DNA of 64,000 nt from Rallus limicola (GCA_022605955.1 JAKCOZ010000021.1:13008161-13072160); one strand, 5' to 3'. Counted from the stretch's first letter, positions 11,791 through 24,280 are shown. The notes: generated from the letters alone by a model not told the origin. Numbers and translations are program-made.

Positions 11791-13260
11791 CCCAGGTGGC
11801 AGTCTCAAAAGGATCCTCAGCTCTTCCCCCTCCCCATCTCAGTCCCGCTTCAACCAGCATCTCTGGTCAAGTGGCCGCAAAATCAGCTGCTGCCTCACCC
11901 GTGGGCACTGGTGGGACCTTCAGCCCCAGCCACTGCAGAGGGGACGGAGTGGGGACAGGGTGATGCTGGCCTGGGGTGACAGGGAAGGGGGAGAGGTGCT
12001 GTGAGAAGGGCTGTGGGGGTCACAGGGCACCCTGGGACAGGAGGGAGGTGGGAGTGGGGCATTAGATGAGAAGTGCTTGGATGGTACATCTGGCTTTCCA
12101 CAGGCTGCAATATCACAGGTTTGCTCCTCCAGATTTCAAATCGATGTGAAGCATAGTAACACTGTGAGCAGAGTTAGCCCTGTTCATCGGTCTCACAGCA
12201 CTCCTCCATCCTATCCTTTTTCTGTCCACAGAGCAGCTGACTGTATGATCTGCCTCCAGTCATACTTCTCCAGCTGCACCAACTATATGGTCCAGCCTCT
12301 TCTGCACAGCCCTGTGTGGGTCTGCCCTGCAGCCAGCGTTCATTTCTCACCCCAGTCTCATCCCCTCTGCTACCCATGGGTTTCCCTTTCTGCCCTGCCA
12401 TGTGGCATCAAGTCCTGGGTTTTTCTGCATCATCTTTCCTCCCAGAGAGATGCTTTTCTGCCCTTCCCAAGGTCCCCACAACAAACCTCTGTCTTCTCAG
12501 AAAGAAAAGGGGCAGGAACACCAGTGGGTGTGTGGCACTGTGGTCACTGTATTGTCCATACCCTACATCACTCCTGCACTGCCTGAGTACACCATGGTGT
12601 ATCTGCACCTGCTTTGGGGACCAGAACTTCCCAGGACTCCTGGGTTCTCCTTGTGAGCAAGTTGTCTGCATCTAAGAGATAAATGGAATAAGTAAATATT
12701 AGTTATCTCCACCTGAATAAACGTGGATGCTAAGCTAGATGTTAATGTGGTGTAGATGCCTGCATTTCTTCTGACATGTGATTCTGGTGGTGGTGAAGTG
12801 AGCTTTCAGCTAGGGCCAATTTTTGAGCCAAGAAAAAAACCCTGTGCTCAACTATTGTTATTCTTCTTGCTTTACCCTTTGGGCTGAGAAGTAATTGTGT
12901 CTTCATGACCAAGGTAGACTGAAATGACTCTAACATGGTTGTTCAGTTGTCCAGAACATCTGGGTGCTGTGGAGCAACGTAAGCTGCTCTTTCTTCTTCC
13001 AGTAAAGGGTGAGCGGGGTTGGAGAAGCTGTGCAGGTTTCTGAGGAAAGGGAATGAGCTGTACAGCTCATGGCTGGCAATCATCTGGGACCAGAGTCTGA
13101 CTTATACCCACCTTCCAGGATTCCCTGTCTCATCTTGGCATTGCCCGATGTCCATCTCCATTTCCCCCCTGCTCTGGGCAAGATACCCACACCTGGTGCA
13201 GGGAAGTATAGACAGTCTGTCCTGAAGCTCTTATTTGCCATGACAGGTGAAAAGAAGAGC
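11791..13260. other. Unassigned, GC-richer DNA
   Basis: The sharp rise in GC from 11791 marks the end of the preceding block. Long open frames occur in several overlapping frames (12077-12586 and 12316-12675 plus, 12408-12671 minus), which suggests stop-poor composition rather than a gene. No domain is recognised. Confidence 0.5.
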
Positions 13261-13679
13261 AACTTGAACAAATGCTGTGCCATACACTCTGTCCCACGGA
13301 TAAATTGCTCAGTTATTGCCAGCTTTGGAAGAACTGCTCAGAAAGCTGTGAAAGCAAGCAAGAAATCCCAGCGTAAACAATGCTGGGGGGACGAGGGGAG
13401 GAGTAAGTTTAATGGCCTGCATGAATTGTCAAGCAAACCCTCTGCAGACTTCAGCATCTTCAGTGGCACATTCTCATTCTGACACAGAAGCGACATTTAT
13501 AGGTCGTAACTCTGAGGAGCAGTTGGTCTCTCTGGCACTATTACACTTAAATGTGAAGGGCTTCATCTGCTGACTATCACAGTGGAAAAGGCAAGTTGAG
13601 CAGTTAAAGTAACAGTTCAGGAAGATCCCCCAGGGATGGAGTGAGCAAAAGAGAATAATCAGGCATTTCCACAACTTGC

Positions 13680-14110
13680 TCCTGTAGTGTATTAGTTTCT
13701 GGCGACTAAGCTGCTTTTAGCTTTCCCAGTTTATTTTTAATCGTGTCTATAGAATATACCACGGCTCCTATTCCCATTGCATTTATAATTATAATTGGCT
13801 ATCTAACTAAATAGCCTACAGATCCCTGTGCCTGGGAAACATGCTGTGCAGATGTGTTTGTCTGTGTGCAAGCACACATCAACCTGCACATCCGCACACC
13901 CCTGCCCTCACACATACAGCCTTAAAAAAACAAGTCAGAGATTGAATTAGCTTAGAAATGGAGCATCTGCACAACCAATAATTTCATTACTGGAGAAAGC
14001 AGGAAACTGTGTTTCTCAATGAAGCTCAGATTATGAATCCGGTCATTTGCATTGGAATTTTAATAGGTTTGTACAAAAAAGGACTGGCACACATCAGTTC
14101 TTCTTTGAAT
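13680..14110. promoter_or_regulatory. Candidate conserved non-coding element
   Basis: The block includes TTTTTAATCGTGTCTATAG near 13733-13751, TTTATAATTATAATTGGC near 13781-13798, GATTGAATTAGCTTAG near 13940-13955, CCAATAATTTCATTAC, and ATTTGCATTGGAATTTTAATAGG near 14045-14067. It is interrupted by a TG/CA-rich patch at about 13850-13915, so it may be two elements. No coding-like frame is present. Confidence 0.4.
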
Positions 14111-15029
14111 GAGGCATAATGTGAGGGAGAGGCTGTCCGCTCTCACACAGATGCTGGACAGAGTAGGAGGCTGTGGCACGGTGCTGGCAGGCACATCCCC
14201 ACCTGCCCTGCAAAAAGGCAGGTGAAGAATGGGTGCCGGTGCTCTGCTGGGAGATTCTCTCTATGGAGGGGGAAAATTGTTGCTTTAAAAAATTTTAAAG
14301 GAAGTATGTCTGTGCCTTGTCAGGTGACTGGAACTCTTTGCTACAGGGGGACAAGAATGACAGGCACCAGTCCTAGGTTTGGACCAGCACATGGATATGC
14401 CAGGCTGAGACCCGAGCTGCTTTAATGAATGAGGAAGGAGGATTTTATGAGTGGATGAAGTCCCACTGCAGAAAGAGGATCTATACCCTGAGATCCAGAC
14501 CCACACAGGCAATGATGTGTGAGCCCCATTTTTTGTAGGGAAGAACTAGTTCTTGCTTTCTTATATATTGCTTTCCCCTTCCATCAACCCAGACTGGTTC
14601 ATGCAGGAGGAATCATCAGCTCTTGCAATAGTTCTGCATTTTGGAAGATGCTTTTTCTGTGAGGTCTGGGCCTCCTTGCAGTCCCTAGCAGGCTGATGAG
14701 GCTTTGTGGGTGGCCTCCCTATGAGAAAAAATCCTCCACAGCTCCCTTCAGAGTGATAGAGAGCAGGACTACATCTCCCAGCAGCCCCAGGAAGGAACAG
14801 GATGAGGTTTTAAGCGTGGGTTTGATTCTCTTCCCAAACAAATCGCGCTTGGAAAGTCAATCTCTGATTGGCAGATTTTGCCTTTTGTTTTCAGTGGTGC
14901 TGAAGAAGTTTGCAAGAGTGTGAAAGGGCATATATTTCATCAGGTTTGCAAGAGGTGTTGTCAGAGAGACACACGCACACACAGAAATCGTGCTCCCACC
15001 TCACCCTGTCTAGGCTTTTCCTGCAGGGT
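14111..15029. other. Unassigned DNA, no gene recognised
   Basis: Mixed composition with a short CA-rich patch near 14968-14982 (acacacgcacacacag). No gene, RNA or repeat family is recognised. Confidence 0.5.
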
Positions 15030-15480
15030 GCTGGCTAATATGAAATATTAAAAGTGCCATATCCTTTCCTTCACATATTTCTTCATATTCAGTCTGGCCA
15101 CTCAGTTGATATGTAAATAAAGTGTACCACCACTCTATAAAATGCAGATACCCTGCATTATTTAAGCTGCAAAGGCGATGCATCATCCGTTATGTGGCTC
15201 ATTGGGGGAGCCCTGCTGTGTATTTGGCAATAAAGCCTCAGAGTGCCTCATCAGAAACAGCAGTTGGTCCAGGGGAAGTTCATTTATGCATGAAATATTC
15301 ACAGAGCAACAATGCAAACCTTAAACATCAGTAATTGTTAGATTTCTATTGCCTCTAACTAGTGTCTCTAAATTATTGCAAAAGACCAGCCAATTTGCAA
15401 ATTACATATATTTGTCATGCTCTTGTACCTTTAGTGAACAGACCATAATGGTGATAGCATTTTTAATGTACACAGTCCCT
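15030..15480. promoter_or_regulatory. Candidate conserved non-coding element
   Basis: Contains GCTAATATGAAATATTAAAAG, GATATGTAAATAAAGTG near 15108-15124, GCATTATTTAAGCTGC, TTATGCATGAAATATTC, and CAATTTGCAAATTACATATA near 15391-15410, which includes the palindrome ATTTGCAAAT. The block is AT-rich and repeat-free. It is followed by the paired hairpins at 15494-15533. Confidence 0.45.
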
Positions 15481-15493
15481 GAGTCTCCTTTGG

Positions 15494-15533
15494 AGAGCTA
15501 GCCAAAGACTAGCTCTTTAATGGAAAGAGCTGG
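15494..15533. other. Two competing hairpins
   Basis: AGAGCTAG (15494-15501) pairs with CTAGCTCT (15509-15516) across a 7-nt loop. AGCTCTTT (15511-15518) pairs perfectly with AAAGAGCT (15524-15531) across a 5-nt loop, extendable by a T-G and a C-G pair. The two stems share bases 15511-15516 and so cannot form together. The pairings are seen directly; any function is unknown. Confidence 0.5.
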
Positions 15534-16290
15534 CCAGGTTTCTGGAGAAAGTCCCTGCTATATTAACTGACTCATTGCCTGTGATTTTTTCCCAAATGTC
15601 TTTCTTTGGCTTTTAGCTGAAGAAACTTCATCCAAGATGGTCCTCCCACTCTCTGCATGCCTTGGAGAAATCCTGTCTGATCACAGATCTCTTAACACGT
15701 GGGGCATTGACATGAACAAGCCTGGCTCAGACTTTTGCATGGGTCTAGCAATTCAGTCCTTGCTGCTAGGTGATGACCTTGTCCATGGCCCTGTGGTTTT
15801 ACAATTTTGGAGAGGAACTTCTGGATAGAACATCCTGAGGTTCTGTGTTGGAAACAAGAAGGCAAATGAACTCCTGGTGTAACCCCCTCAAAGGCTGCAG
15901 AGGTGTGGCAGGGATGCCTGGTACCTAGGGAGACATCCTGGTGCCTGCAGAGACCTCCCTATCTCTGTTTGTACCAACCTCCTGTTGGGCTCTGAAGGGA
16001 GAAAGGAGATAAACAGCTCTACTTGCTTTGAGCTGTGCTGGGATTAGCAGTGACACTGATCCGAGAGCTTATGAAACGTTCTCTATTTCACACTGGGGGT
16101 TTTTCAACACCTTTTAGCCATGTAGAACATGAAGACTGCCTGGTAAGCCCAGACAGGTGCTCTCATCCTGCCTGTCGTGTGCGTGCTGTAACACCTATCT
16201 ATCTCCATGCCTTTGTCCTTTGAGAAGGCCAGCCAGAGCACGGCCAGCCTAAAGGGATGCTCTCTGCTGGGAGCCAAATGCTGCCACAGC
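15534..16290. other. Unassigned DNA, no gene recognised
   Basis: Mixed composition without simple repeats. No gene, RNA or repeat is recognised. Confidence 0.5.
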
Positions 16291-16600
16291 AAGAGAGGAA
16301 TTCATTTAATACCTTCACATTCATTAATATCCCTCCCTGCAAGACTCAAAATAACAACTGGGAGATCAAAGGGTCAATTAACACTCCCAGTCTCCAATCT
16401 ATCAGCAGATTAATTTCTGCGTTGCTTTATGACCAGGTATTCCCTACAAAAGGTGTAGAAGGAAAGTGCTCTATCCCCGTCTTTCCTCTTCCTGGTTAAT
16501 GTTTAACAGAAGCCTTTTAATGTGCTCTTCTATTTAATACAGTAATAAAATACAGCATCACCTTTGACAAATCTCTTCCTTTTCACAGAGGAAAGGGTGT
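16291..16600. promoter_or_regulatory. Candidate conserved non-coding element
   Basis: The motifs GGAATTCATTTAATACC, CATTCATTAATATCCC, GGGTCAATTAACACTCCC, GCAGATTAATTTCTGCG and CTGGTTAATGTTTAACAG follow each other within about 210 bp, with no simple repeat. AGCAGATTAATTTCTGC near 16404-16420 is nearly palindromic around the homeodomain core ATTAAT. Regulatory function is inferred. Confidence 0.4.
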
Positions 16601-17560
16601 ATTTCCCCAGTCACCCTGCTGCTTTATCTTTTACACCACGTGGGAGTGGAGGCTCCTCCATCAGGTTGATAAAACACAAACTCCTTTCCCCAGGCATATT
16701 GTTCCCCAAGGAGGAGGCATTAGTTTTGCAGAGGATGGGGGCCAAGAGCATCATTTCTGGCTGTAAGAGGTGGGCGGTGCTGACTTTCTGCCTGTCTGGT
16801 TACCTGAGAAGGGGTTAATGTCTGTGGTGGTATCTCCTCCTCCCTCATAGTTCTGAGAGTAATCTCCATGTGGGGTTTGACGCCTTCTACATACAAGTTA
16901 TTGCTTGCTGACAGCTATTGCACATGTTCAAGAGAGCTTTTTGCACCTCTGAATATCCTAGAATCATCCCAGGCATGCGAAGTGCAATGGGGAGATGAAG
17001 ATCTCAATGTGCTTTCTGAGGCAGAGCAGGTCCCCTGCTGCAAAGTTCACTTTGGCTTCAGAGACATGATCTCTGTGCTGATTTTGCAAGGGATAGCTTT
17101 TAGTTCACCTTGTCCCTATGGCCTTGTCTATGCAAGGGGCCAAAGAGGAGGGCTGTGAGCATACATGAGCTCAGAGACCAGCATTTGATCTCCAACTAAG
17201 CAGTGAGCCAGGCTCCATCTCAGGCTCAAGCCCTCAATGCTGCAGAGCGTGGGACATCAGCTATGTGCCAGGCTTTTGCCTCTTGCCTCCATATGCTCCA
17301 GGCTGCAGAAGTGAGACCTTCAGCTTGCACCAAGGTCTTCAGCATCCTCATTTCTCCCCCTCCGTAGTTTGGCTTCAGTGACATGTAGACAACTGGATTT
17401 CAGTAACAGAGTTAGGTAAAATGCTTGTGCTGAACATGAGATTTAAACTCTTCCCCTGTGTCTGAGTCCCCCACCTATAAGCTGGGATAACAGCACATCT
17501 GCCCCTCCTGGAAGTAAAGATGGATACACCAGAAATTTTGCAGTGCACAAATATTACAGG
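16601..17560. other. Unassigned DNA, no gene recognised
   Basis: Mixed composition. Short open frames are present (for example 96 codons at 16868-17158), none with a recognisable motif. Confidence 0.5.
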
Positions 17561-17565
17561 GAAAG

Positions 17566-17747
17566 GGGCTGGGAGTGTGAGAGATGACTGGCTTCGTCTT
17601 GGCTCTGTTTGCAGGAGGGAATTACACCCTCATCAATCTGAGCAAGGAGGCAGCTCTGAACTAGAACCTGAGCAGCACAATGGCACCTTTTGGCCACCCA
17701 GGAGATGACAATAAAAGCTAATTTAAAAAAAAAAAAAAAGGGCTGGG
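17566..17747 (+). mobile_element. Possible retroposed transcript 3' end
   Basis: AATAAA at 17710-17715 is followed nine bases later by an uninterrupted A15 (17725-17739). GGGCTGGG occurs directly after the A-tract (17740-17747) and again at 17566-17573, so the 166 bp between could be an insert flanked by an 8-bp target-site duplication. The parent transcript is not recognised. A native 3' end beside a genomic A-run, or a chance arrangement, would look the same. The duplication is short and low in complexity. Confidence 0.25.
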
Positions 17748-17919
17748 GTTTTTAGTCACTTAATGAAATGGATTTCTTGAGCAAGTTCTGAAGCTGAACT
17801 CTTTCAGAGGCTCCTGACTCCAGGTTTCTCTTTGACTTGTTTTATGATGTTTGCTGAAAGTTCAGAAAATTAAATCTTTTGCAGTTTCAGAAATGTGCAT
17901 GATGGATGTGTTTTGGGAT

Positions 17920-18110
17920 TCAAATCAAGGGGGGGAGAATGCTTCTTTAAATTATTAGTTTGGCTTCTCTCCACCATGCTGCCGCTCTGTTAATTAAACA
18001 GCGGACATATGTTAAGGCTGTTTTACAAGCATCTGGAAAGAAAAATTAACATTTTTTATCACTGTCACTGTAATTTCTTAACTGTATGTATGTGTGGACA
18101 ATATGAAAAT
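17920..18110. promoter_or_regulatory. Candidate short regulatory block
   Basis: Contains TTTAAATTATTAGTTTGGC near 17946-17964, CTGTTAATTAAACAGCGG near 17986-18003 (CTGTTAATTAAACAG is almost palindromic) and AAAATTAACATTTTTTATC. Evidence is motif composition only. Confidence 0.3.
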
Positions 18111-19011
18111 TAGTTTCATATAAAAGTTAGAGTGGCTTGCTTTGATTAGAAGACAGGCAGGATGATGAAAGGCAAGTCTGATAGCTGAAGAAGAATCTGG
18201 GCTGGAGAACAGGAGGCAAAACGTGATGCTTGATGATGCTGGTGAATCAGGGTGGAAATCTAACTGCATATTTGTATTCAAACAACCTCACTGTGCATTT
18301 CTGATGGCCTTTTCGTGGCTCTGGAGGTAATTTGCACACAAAGCCAACTGCACTCTTAGGAGCAGATTTTAGATGTTCATCTTCAGCTCCACGCTACAGT
18401 CCGGTTTAGTTGGCTTCTCTCACCCTGTGGGTCAGGACCCTCAGAACACACATACACCACCACGGGGTCTTGTGTGTTGAGTCTGGCACTTAAGTACAAT
18501 CATTTGGGTCCTACTGTTCCCTCTCTTGGTGCTGCTTGTGCAAAGTCTCCCCCTCTGGAAAGAGTTTTCTCCTGGAAAATGGGGAATCTCAGGTCTTAGC
18601 TGTGATAAATAGCTTGGCTGTGCTTGAGCAGGAACCATGTGTAGCCTCTTCCAGCCACATGTGTTCACTTTCAACCTGGACATGGAGTCCAAGAGGAAAA
18701 AGGAGAGTGTCAAAATTATTGTCTGAAGCCCTGCTCTGGCCTGGGGTGGGGGACCCTTCATGGCTTGCTCAATGCACTGCAGTGTGTAAATTAAATAACG
18801 TGTTCCTAAATTGACAGATTGGATAGACTCCATTTCCAGGATTCCCAGTCCACACTGGCTAATTATGGCAATATGTTGTTTATCAGTGAAGAATTGTCCA
18901 AATCCAAATTTCCCTGAGTAATGATGTACACTCAACTCCAGCTGGACAGGACAGACCCTACGTCAGAACTTAACAGGGATTGCTGCCTTTTCCCAGTGTT
19001 GGGGCCAAACT
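18111..19011. other. Unassigned DNA, no gene recognised
   Basis: Includes a 164-codon minus-strand open frame (18441-18935) without recognisable domain or coding-like residues; judged a chance frame. Confidence 0.5.
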
Positions 19012-19083
19012 GGGCCAAATTTAATCACATAAACAGGCCATTTGAAATTAATGGGGCTATACCTCAGAATGAGGATCTGATCC
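19012..19083. repeat. Fragment resembling an ancient amniote repeat
   Basis: The segment opens with GGGCCAAATTTAATC, passes through CCATTTGAAATTAATGGGGC and ends with GAATGAGGATCTGATCC. From memory this matches the layout of a widespread old reptile/bird repeat whose ends read GGGCCAAATT...GGATCTGGCCC, with a central CATTGAAGTCAATGG. Family name and class are not certain. The copy is highly diverged. Confidence 0.4.
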
Positions 19084-19540
19084 AACTGCCATTAAAATTG
19101 CCCTTTCACTGGTTTCAGAGGTCCTTAGATGGAGCATGAGGTGACCAGGGTTTGGTCATGAGGCCACAAGAAAAATGGGTAGTGAGATATCTGCATAGAA
19201 AATGGAAAGTATGTAAGTTTATTTGGGGTTTCTGGCACCTGATTGACTTATGCCGATTCCTTTTTCTTGCAAACCATAAAGTTTCTCCTCTAGAAACTTT
19301 TATCTTCAACCAAAGAAAGATTGAAGGCAGAAACCAGCAAAAAAAGTGTATAGGGAGCAGAATGTTGTTCATTTATCCATGCTGCCACACATCAGATTCC
19401 CCTAGAAAGCATAATTAAATCATTAATGTGTCTTTAGGAAGGTAGCACTCAGACTTGCAAGAGTGGCAGAACCAGGTCCTTGACTGGTGTGTGGCCAGCC
19501 AGCATGAGCAGCAGCTTTGGCTAATCCAAAACTGCCAATT
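19084..19540. other. Unassigned DNA, no gene recognised
   Basis: Nothing recognisable; two overlapping opposite-strand open frames of about 85 codons (19115-19418) look like chance. Confidence 0.5.
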
Positions 19541-20340
19541 TTGTTTCCCTCTCTCCATAACCCCCATTTCTTTATCAGTTTTCTCACAACAACAAAAGGG
19601 ATAACGTATTCACGTTTCCTCCCAACAAGTCAGCTGGGATTTTTACTTTAACCAGGTGCTTGTAGGGGCTCAGAGTGAATATACATTGGCTGACTGGTTA
19701 ACATGTGTATCCTGGTTCTGTGTGCATGTTGTTAAAATAATGAATGCAGGAGTCTGGCCTGTCAAACGAATTAATCTTGGGCTCCTGATGATATCACAAA
19801 CCACCAGGGCTTCACTCTCACAGGTTGCAGTTTCATCAACCCCCCTCGCCTATTGATTTATACCTACAGAATCCATCCTTCTCCCTATCCATTATCCTAA
19901 ATGCAATGCTAACGTACCAGAGAAAATCTATTTGAGTTCATTTGAATTTTTTTTTTTTTAGCTCCTGAATTAATGTTTTCTAAAAGGGTATTTTAATCAG
20001 GCACTTTTTTATTAAAAGAAATATTGCAAGAATAAAACGCCAGCCCCCAAGGTTCAGTCAGTTATGGCAAAATAGCATATTTGGCTGCTGCTATCCCAGT
20101 GTGCTTTTTTTCCCCCCCCCCTTTGTGAAATTAGCAATGTGAATTAGTTCCAAGAATTTTAACCCTATTTGACCAGTGGGAGTTAACTGATGAACACAGT
20201 TAATTTATTTGATGAATCAGTGTCATGGGGATTGGTGAGGGTTTGGGTTTTTTTTTTCCCCATTCCTTCTAATAGTATCAAACTGCAAAACTGCAGGTTG
20301 TGTTATTAGTTTGAATTATCCTGTTACAGTGATTAGGGAG
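19541..20340. promoter_or_regulatory. Candidate conserved non-coding cluster
   Basis: CNE-like pieces include AACGAATTAATCTTGGGC near 19766-19783, TCCTGAATTAATGTTTTC near 19962-19980, GAAATTAGCAATGTGAATTAG near 20126-20147, ACAGTTAATTTATTTGATG near 20198-20215, and GTTATTAGTTTGAATTATCC near 20302-20321. T- and C-homopolymers at about 19948-19960, 20105-20121 and 20249-20260 break the region up. It is probably several elements rather than one. Confidence 0.35.
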
Positions 20341-23300
20341 ATTTGCCTTTTTCTGCTTTTATTGACAGGGTGTTTCCTTGTATTTCTGCATGAGATAAAA
20401 CGTTATTGTCTGCAGGTTGTGCTTGGCATCCTTGCCAAAGAGAGAGGACAAAAATCAGCTCAAGGCTTTCTTACACATTTGCTTGCTTGTTGCTCCATAT
20501 AAACTTTTTAATCCTGTCTGGTTTGCAGGACTGCTGCTTCTATTTAAATTAGATTTTCAAATTTCCCCTACACAGGAATTTTATCAACCTCTTTTTCTCT
20601 CTTTTCATATTGGAAGTTGAGGTTTCAAGGCAGTCATTTGTTTCCAGAAATTAAGGCTTAAAGGAAATCACTATATATCCATCTCTCACAGCCTGCAATA
20701 GTGTCATGGGACTTAACAAGACAGATTCTCCTGAAATGTTTGCAATATATTTAACAAGCCAAAACCTACAAATCTAAAGCTCCAAATTCAGCTTTTCCCA
20801 TGTGGCAAAGACAAACACAGAGTGCAATCACTCCACTTTATAAATAAAAAGAAACAACTGATTTTATCTTACTCATCTTTCTAGTGCCCTTAGGATCATA
20901 AAGTTTACCAGCATCATGGTATGTGGCTCTATAAACTGACATGTGTATCAGATATGTGCCTGCTTACACACCTAATACATACGTGTATACTAGCATGTTT
21001 GCAGAGCTCAAGTGTGGGCTCGGAGGGTGTGTGGGGGGAGCCACATTGCCTACAAAAAGCACTCCATTTAAACAAGGGGACAGCAAGGAGAGGGAAAAAT
21101 GAGACTGCCCAGACTTCAGACCTGCCCTAGAGCTCTGTGAATGCACCTAACTTGAACCATGTGGCTAGCAATGCTACCTGTGAAGTTGCTGAGGCTAACT
21201 GAGCACTTGGGCCCTTCTGAGGACTGAGTTTGGAAGATTTTCTCTGGATCACAAAGGAAATCTGGTTGAAAAGAGGTCGGATAAGCTATAATTGTCCAAA
21301 TTCTGTGCTAACCACACCAGCACCACCTCCACGTCTGCCTGAGAGACACCACAGGCCAACTGCAGGGACTCTCAGGACAGGCTGCTCAGGTCCCTCTGCC
21401 TGGCTCCATGTGGGAGCCCTGCTCAGAGTCTGTGTATTCCTCATCTTCTTGTTTGTGACTGCAGGAGCCACATCCCTCCCCAGCTGTGAGCCACTGGCTG
21501 TTACAGCAACAGGCTCCTTGGAAAAGAGGCAGTGGAGGATGTGTTCCTGTCTCTGTATCTGGTCTTAATTCCCTGTGACACTCGGCACAGGAACCCCAGA
21601 CTCATGGGAAATGGAGAAACAGTGACAAATAACTGCATTTGACTTTTTTCTGCAAGGCTGCATGACAGAAATGATTGTCCCTAAGACTACATATGGAGGC
21701 AAACCAAATCCCAAAACTAAGCATCCCAAAATTTCAGTTTGGGTCTAGATTCTGCCTTAAGCATCTGTTGGTCCAAAAGTCCTGGGCACAGGAGACAGCT
21801 AGATGGGAGGTTGGAAGGAGAATTAGAACAGGAGAAACAATCCCAACCAGCAGCTGTGACTACTTGGTGAATTTAAGCAATTTAAATGAAATCTTTGTGA
21901 GGATTTTTGTTAAAACAGGTTTCCACTTCCCTTAAACTTCTTTGTAAAGCACAGTCTGCACTTCTAGCCACAGTTTGCTGCAAAAAAAACCTCTTGCTGG
22001 CACGAGTTTGTGTTATGGGACATCAGTTCATCATGAAAAGTCTCTTCTGCTGTTGGGGATGACATATCACCTATGTGACTTGGTTTACTTGTTTTGGTTC
22101 AAGCTAGTGGGGGGGACAGCATGTCTATCTTGAGCTGATGTGTAACACGTCTCTCACTTCCAAGTGTTCAGTCCCTGCTGCAATCACAGGCTGGGAAAAG
22201 CATCGAGCATACTTGTAAGGTTTGCAGAATACTTTCTCCCTGCATGAGTCCTTCGCTGTCACAGTCTTTGCCTTTGTGGGTTAATAAAACCATCTATCAC
22301 ACTTCCTGATGACAGATGTCTAAATGTCCGAATAATACCCAGCATAGAGAGCTATGCATCCTGACAGCCAGAATCAGGTTTCAGAAGAGATTGAGACGAC
22401 TCCAGAAGTGAATGGAATGCACAGATGTTAGCAAGCCTGTCCTCCTGATTAAGTTTGCTGCAATGCAGAAGGTATAAATATGTTCAAATGCTCAGAAGGC
22501 CATGGGAAATGAGAGGCTGCATTTTAGCACCCAGCACTTTTGAGTCCCAGGGTAATCCTGATTTTAAGTACACCTTTTATAGACCAATCTGGCTGAATTG
22601 TTCTACAAGTTAAATGAAGCAAAGACTTTGTAGAAGTATTCTGGCAAACAATATAATGTATCACTTAAAGAGCTATAACCAAGCAAGTGGAAAATGCAGC
22701 TCTTGTTGCAATTTAAAGCAGAGTAACCGTAGTTCATATTTAGCATTTTCTTGTAGAAAATGAGAATAAATATCAGTAAGCAAATATGCATTGTCCACAA
22801 CTGCACTCTTCTTCCCAGAGATCAACGTATGTTGTTGGCTAACCATCATACAAGCAGCTTCTGTCTCTGAATGCCTGTGGATGCTTTCTATGTAGCAGCA
22901 AGCTCTGTGCAACCCTAGCTCTTCACTCCTTGGGGAAAGAAGCTCTTATTCCTGCGCTCTGCTGCTTCAGTTTTTGGGATACAGCTACCACAGTGCTGTG
23001 GTGTCTCCTCAACCATGCTGAGGCTTGGGAACAGCTTTGTCTGACAGCAGGGATATGTTTCAGGCTCACAACCTGCCATGTGCCTTGGCTGTGAGATTCC
23101 TCAGGTCTTGCCCGAGGGTTATAGACCTATGGATTTCACACCTTCCACATCCCAGGGACTTCACCAAGCACAGCTTTCCACTGTGCTTTCTGCAAGAAGA
23201 TTCCCATGATGAAATTTGTGTTTAATTGGACTGGCAGCAGGTGCCCATGAGCACAGGGGGGGTCTCAGTCCACCACTGCCATAATCCCACAGCAGAGTAA

Positions 23301-23635
23301 AATCAGAACTGAGGAAGTTTTTCCTGAGCAAAGAAATCCCAGCAGAGGAGGAGGAGAGGATAAATCAGGGATAAGGGAACCTCTCTTCCATACTAGTGAC
23401 TTCTTTGTCTGTTCCAGGGCTGCACCAACACATCCTAATCAGTCACTTCCTAGAGTCTCAAAAAATTCACAGGGGGTTGGTTCCAGCTGCCGGGTGTCTC
23501 TCAGCAGACAGCTCTTGGGCAGGGAAAGCTGACACTCCAAAGACATAACGTGTTAAACACCACAGTGTCCCTGCATGGCGCAGTGATAGTGCACGGCCGG
23601 AGCCAGAGCTTTAGGAAGTGCTGCTCCTGAACAAC
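20341..23635. other. Unassigned DNA, no gene recognised
   Basis: Over 3 kb of ordinary DNA. AT-rich patches occur near 20640-20900 and 22560-22800. Overlapping short open frames are found on both strands, without domain signatures. No RNA gene or repeat is recognised. Confidence 0.5.
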
Positions 23636-23760
23636 TCTTAGCAGGGGAAGCAGCACATTGATTATTCGTGGATCTATAGTGAATTACATTATTTTATTCA
23701 AAAATTATACCAGTAAGGCATAACGTTTATGGGACTGGAAATGTCTTCTGAGTGACTTGT
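23636..23760. promoter_or_regulatory. Candidate short regulatory block
   Basis: A compact AT-rich island: CACATTGATTATTCGTGG, GTGAATTACATTATTTTATTC and AGGCATAACGTTTATGGG, set in GC-richer flanks. Evidence is composition and motifs only. Confidence 0.3.
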
Positions 23761-24251
23761 TCCGGATGTGGGAAGCACTCACTGCCCTGGGTGCCTCAGG
23801 GGTCTCTGCCAGGCTGGTAAATCTGAAATCCCTAATTCATTCAGGACTGGAAAATGCTTTAGCCTTGAATGAAGCCTGGGAGGTTTTTACACCTGGGTTT
23901 TTATTGTGTGATTTCACAGAGGAAAAGGGATAACTCTGTATTTTCATAGGAGAACCAGGAATAGTTCCTCCCAACTGAGCTGCTTGGTTTAGAGTTATTC
24001 TCTCAAGCACTCACTTTGACTTCGTTTGCTTTAAAATCCTCAGCTGGCAATAGCTACCATCCCTTCTTTCTCAGATTGGACTCAGGTCCACTGAGCGATG
24101 CTACTCTGAACCCTGCTTCCCTTTCACCTCCTTTCCCTTTCTTGTGAGTGCCCTGCCTCGCCTCTGCTCTTCCCCCAGAACTGCCACCCGTGTCGGGAGG
24201 CTTCAGGCAGAGACCAGCTGCATTGCACTCGAGCACTGCGTGGGGCAAGTG

Positions 24252-24280
24252 AGTGCACGCGTGTGCCTGCGTGTGCGTGT
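24252..24280. repeat. Alternating purine-pyrimidine (TG/CG) tract
   Basis: GTGCACGCGTGTGCCTGCG followed by TGTGCGTGTATG is nearly strict purine-pyrimidine alternation with several CpGs, a composition known to favour left-handed DNA. Just downstream lies unassigned GC-rich sequence. Confidence 0.5.

Noticed and set aside
12077..12675. 169- and 119-codon overlapping plus-strand frames
   Set aside because: Several overlapping frames are open on both strands at once, which reflects stop-poor GC-rich composition; no recognisable protein.
18441..18935. 164-codon minus-strand open frame
   Set aside because: A 92-codon frame is open on the other strand; residues show no domain, and no promoter or splice context is evident.
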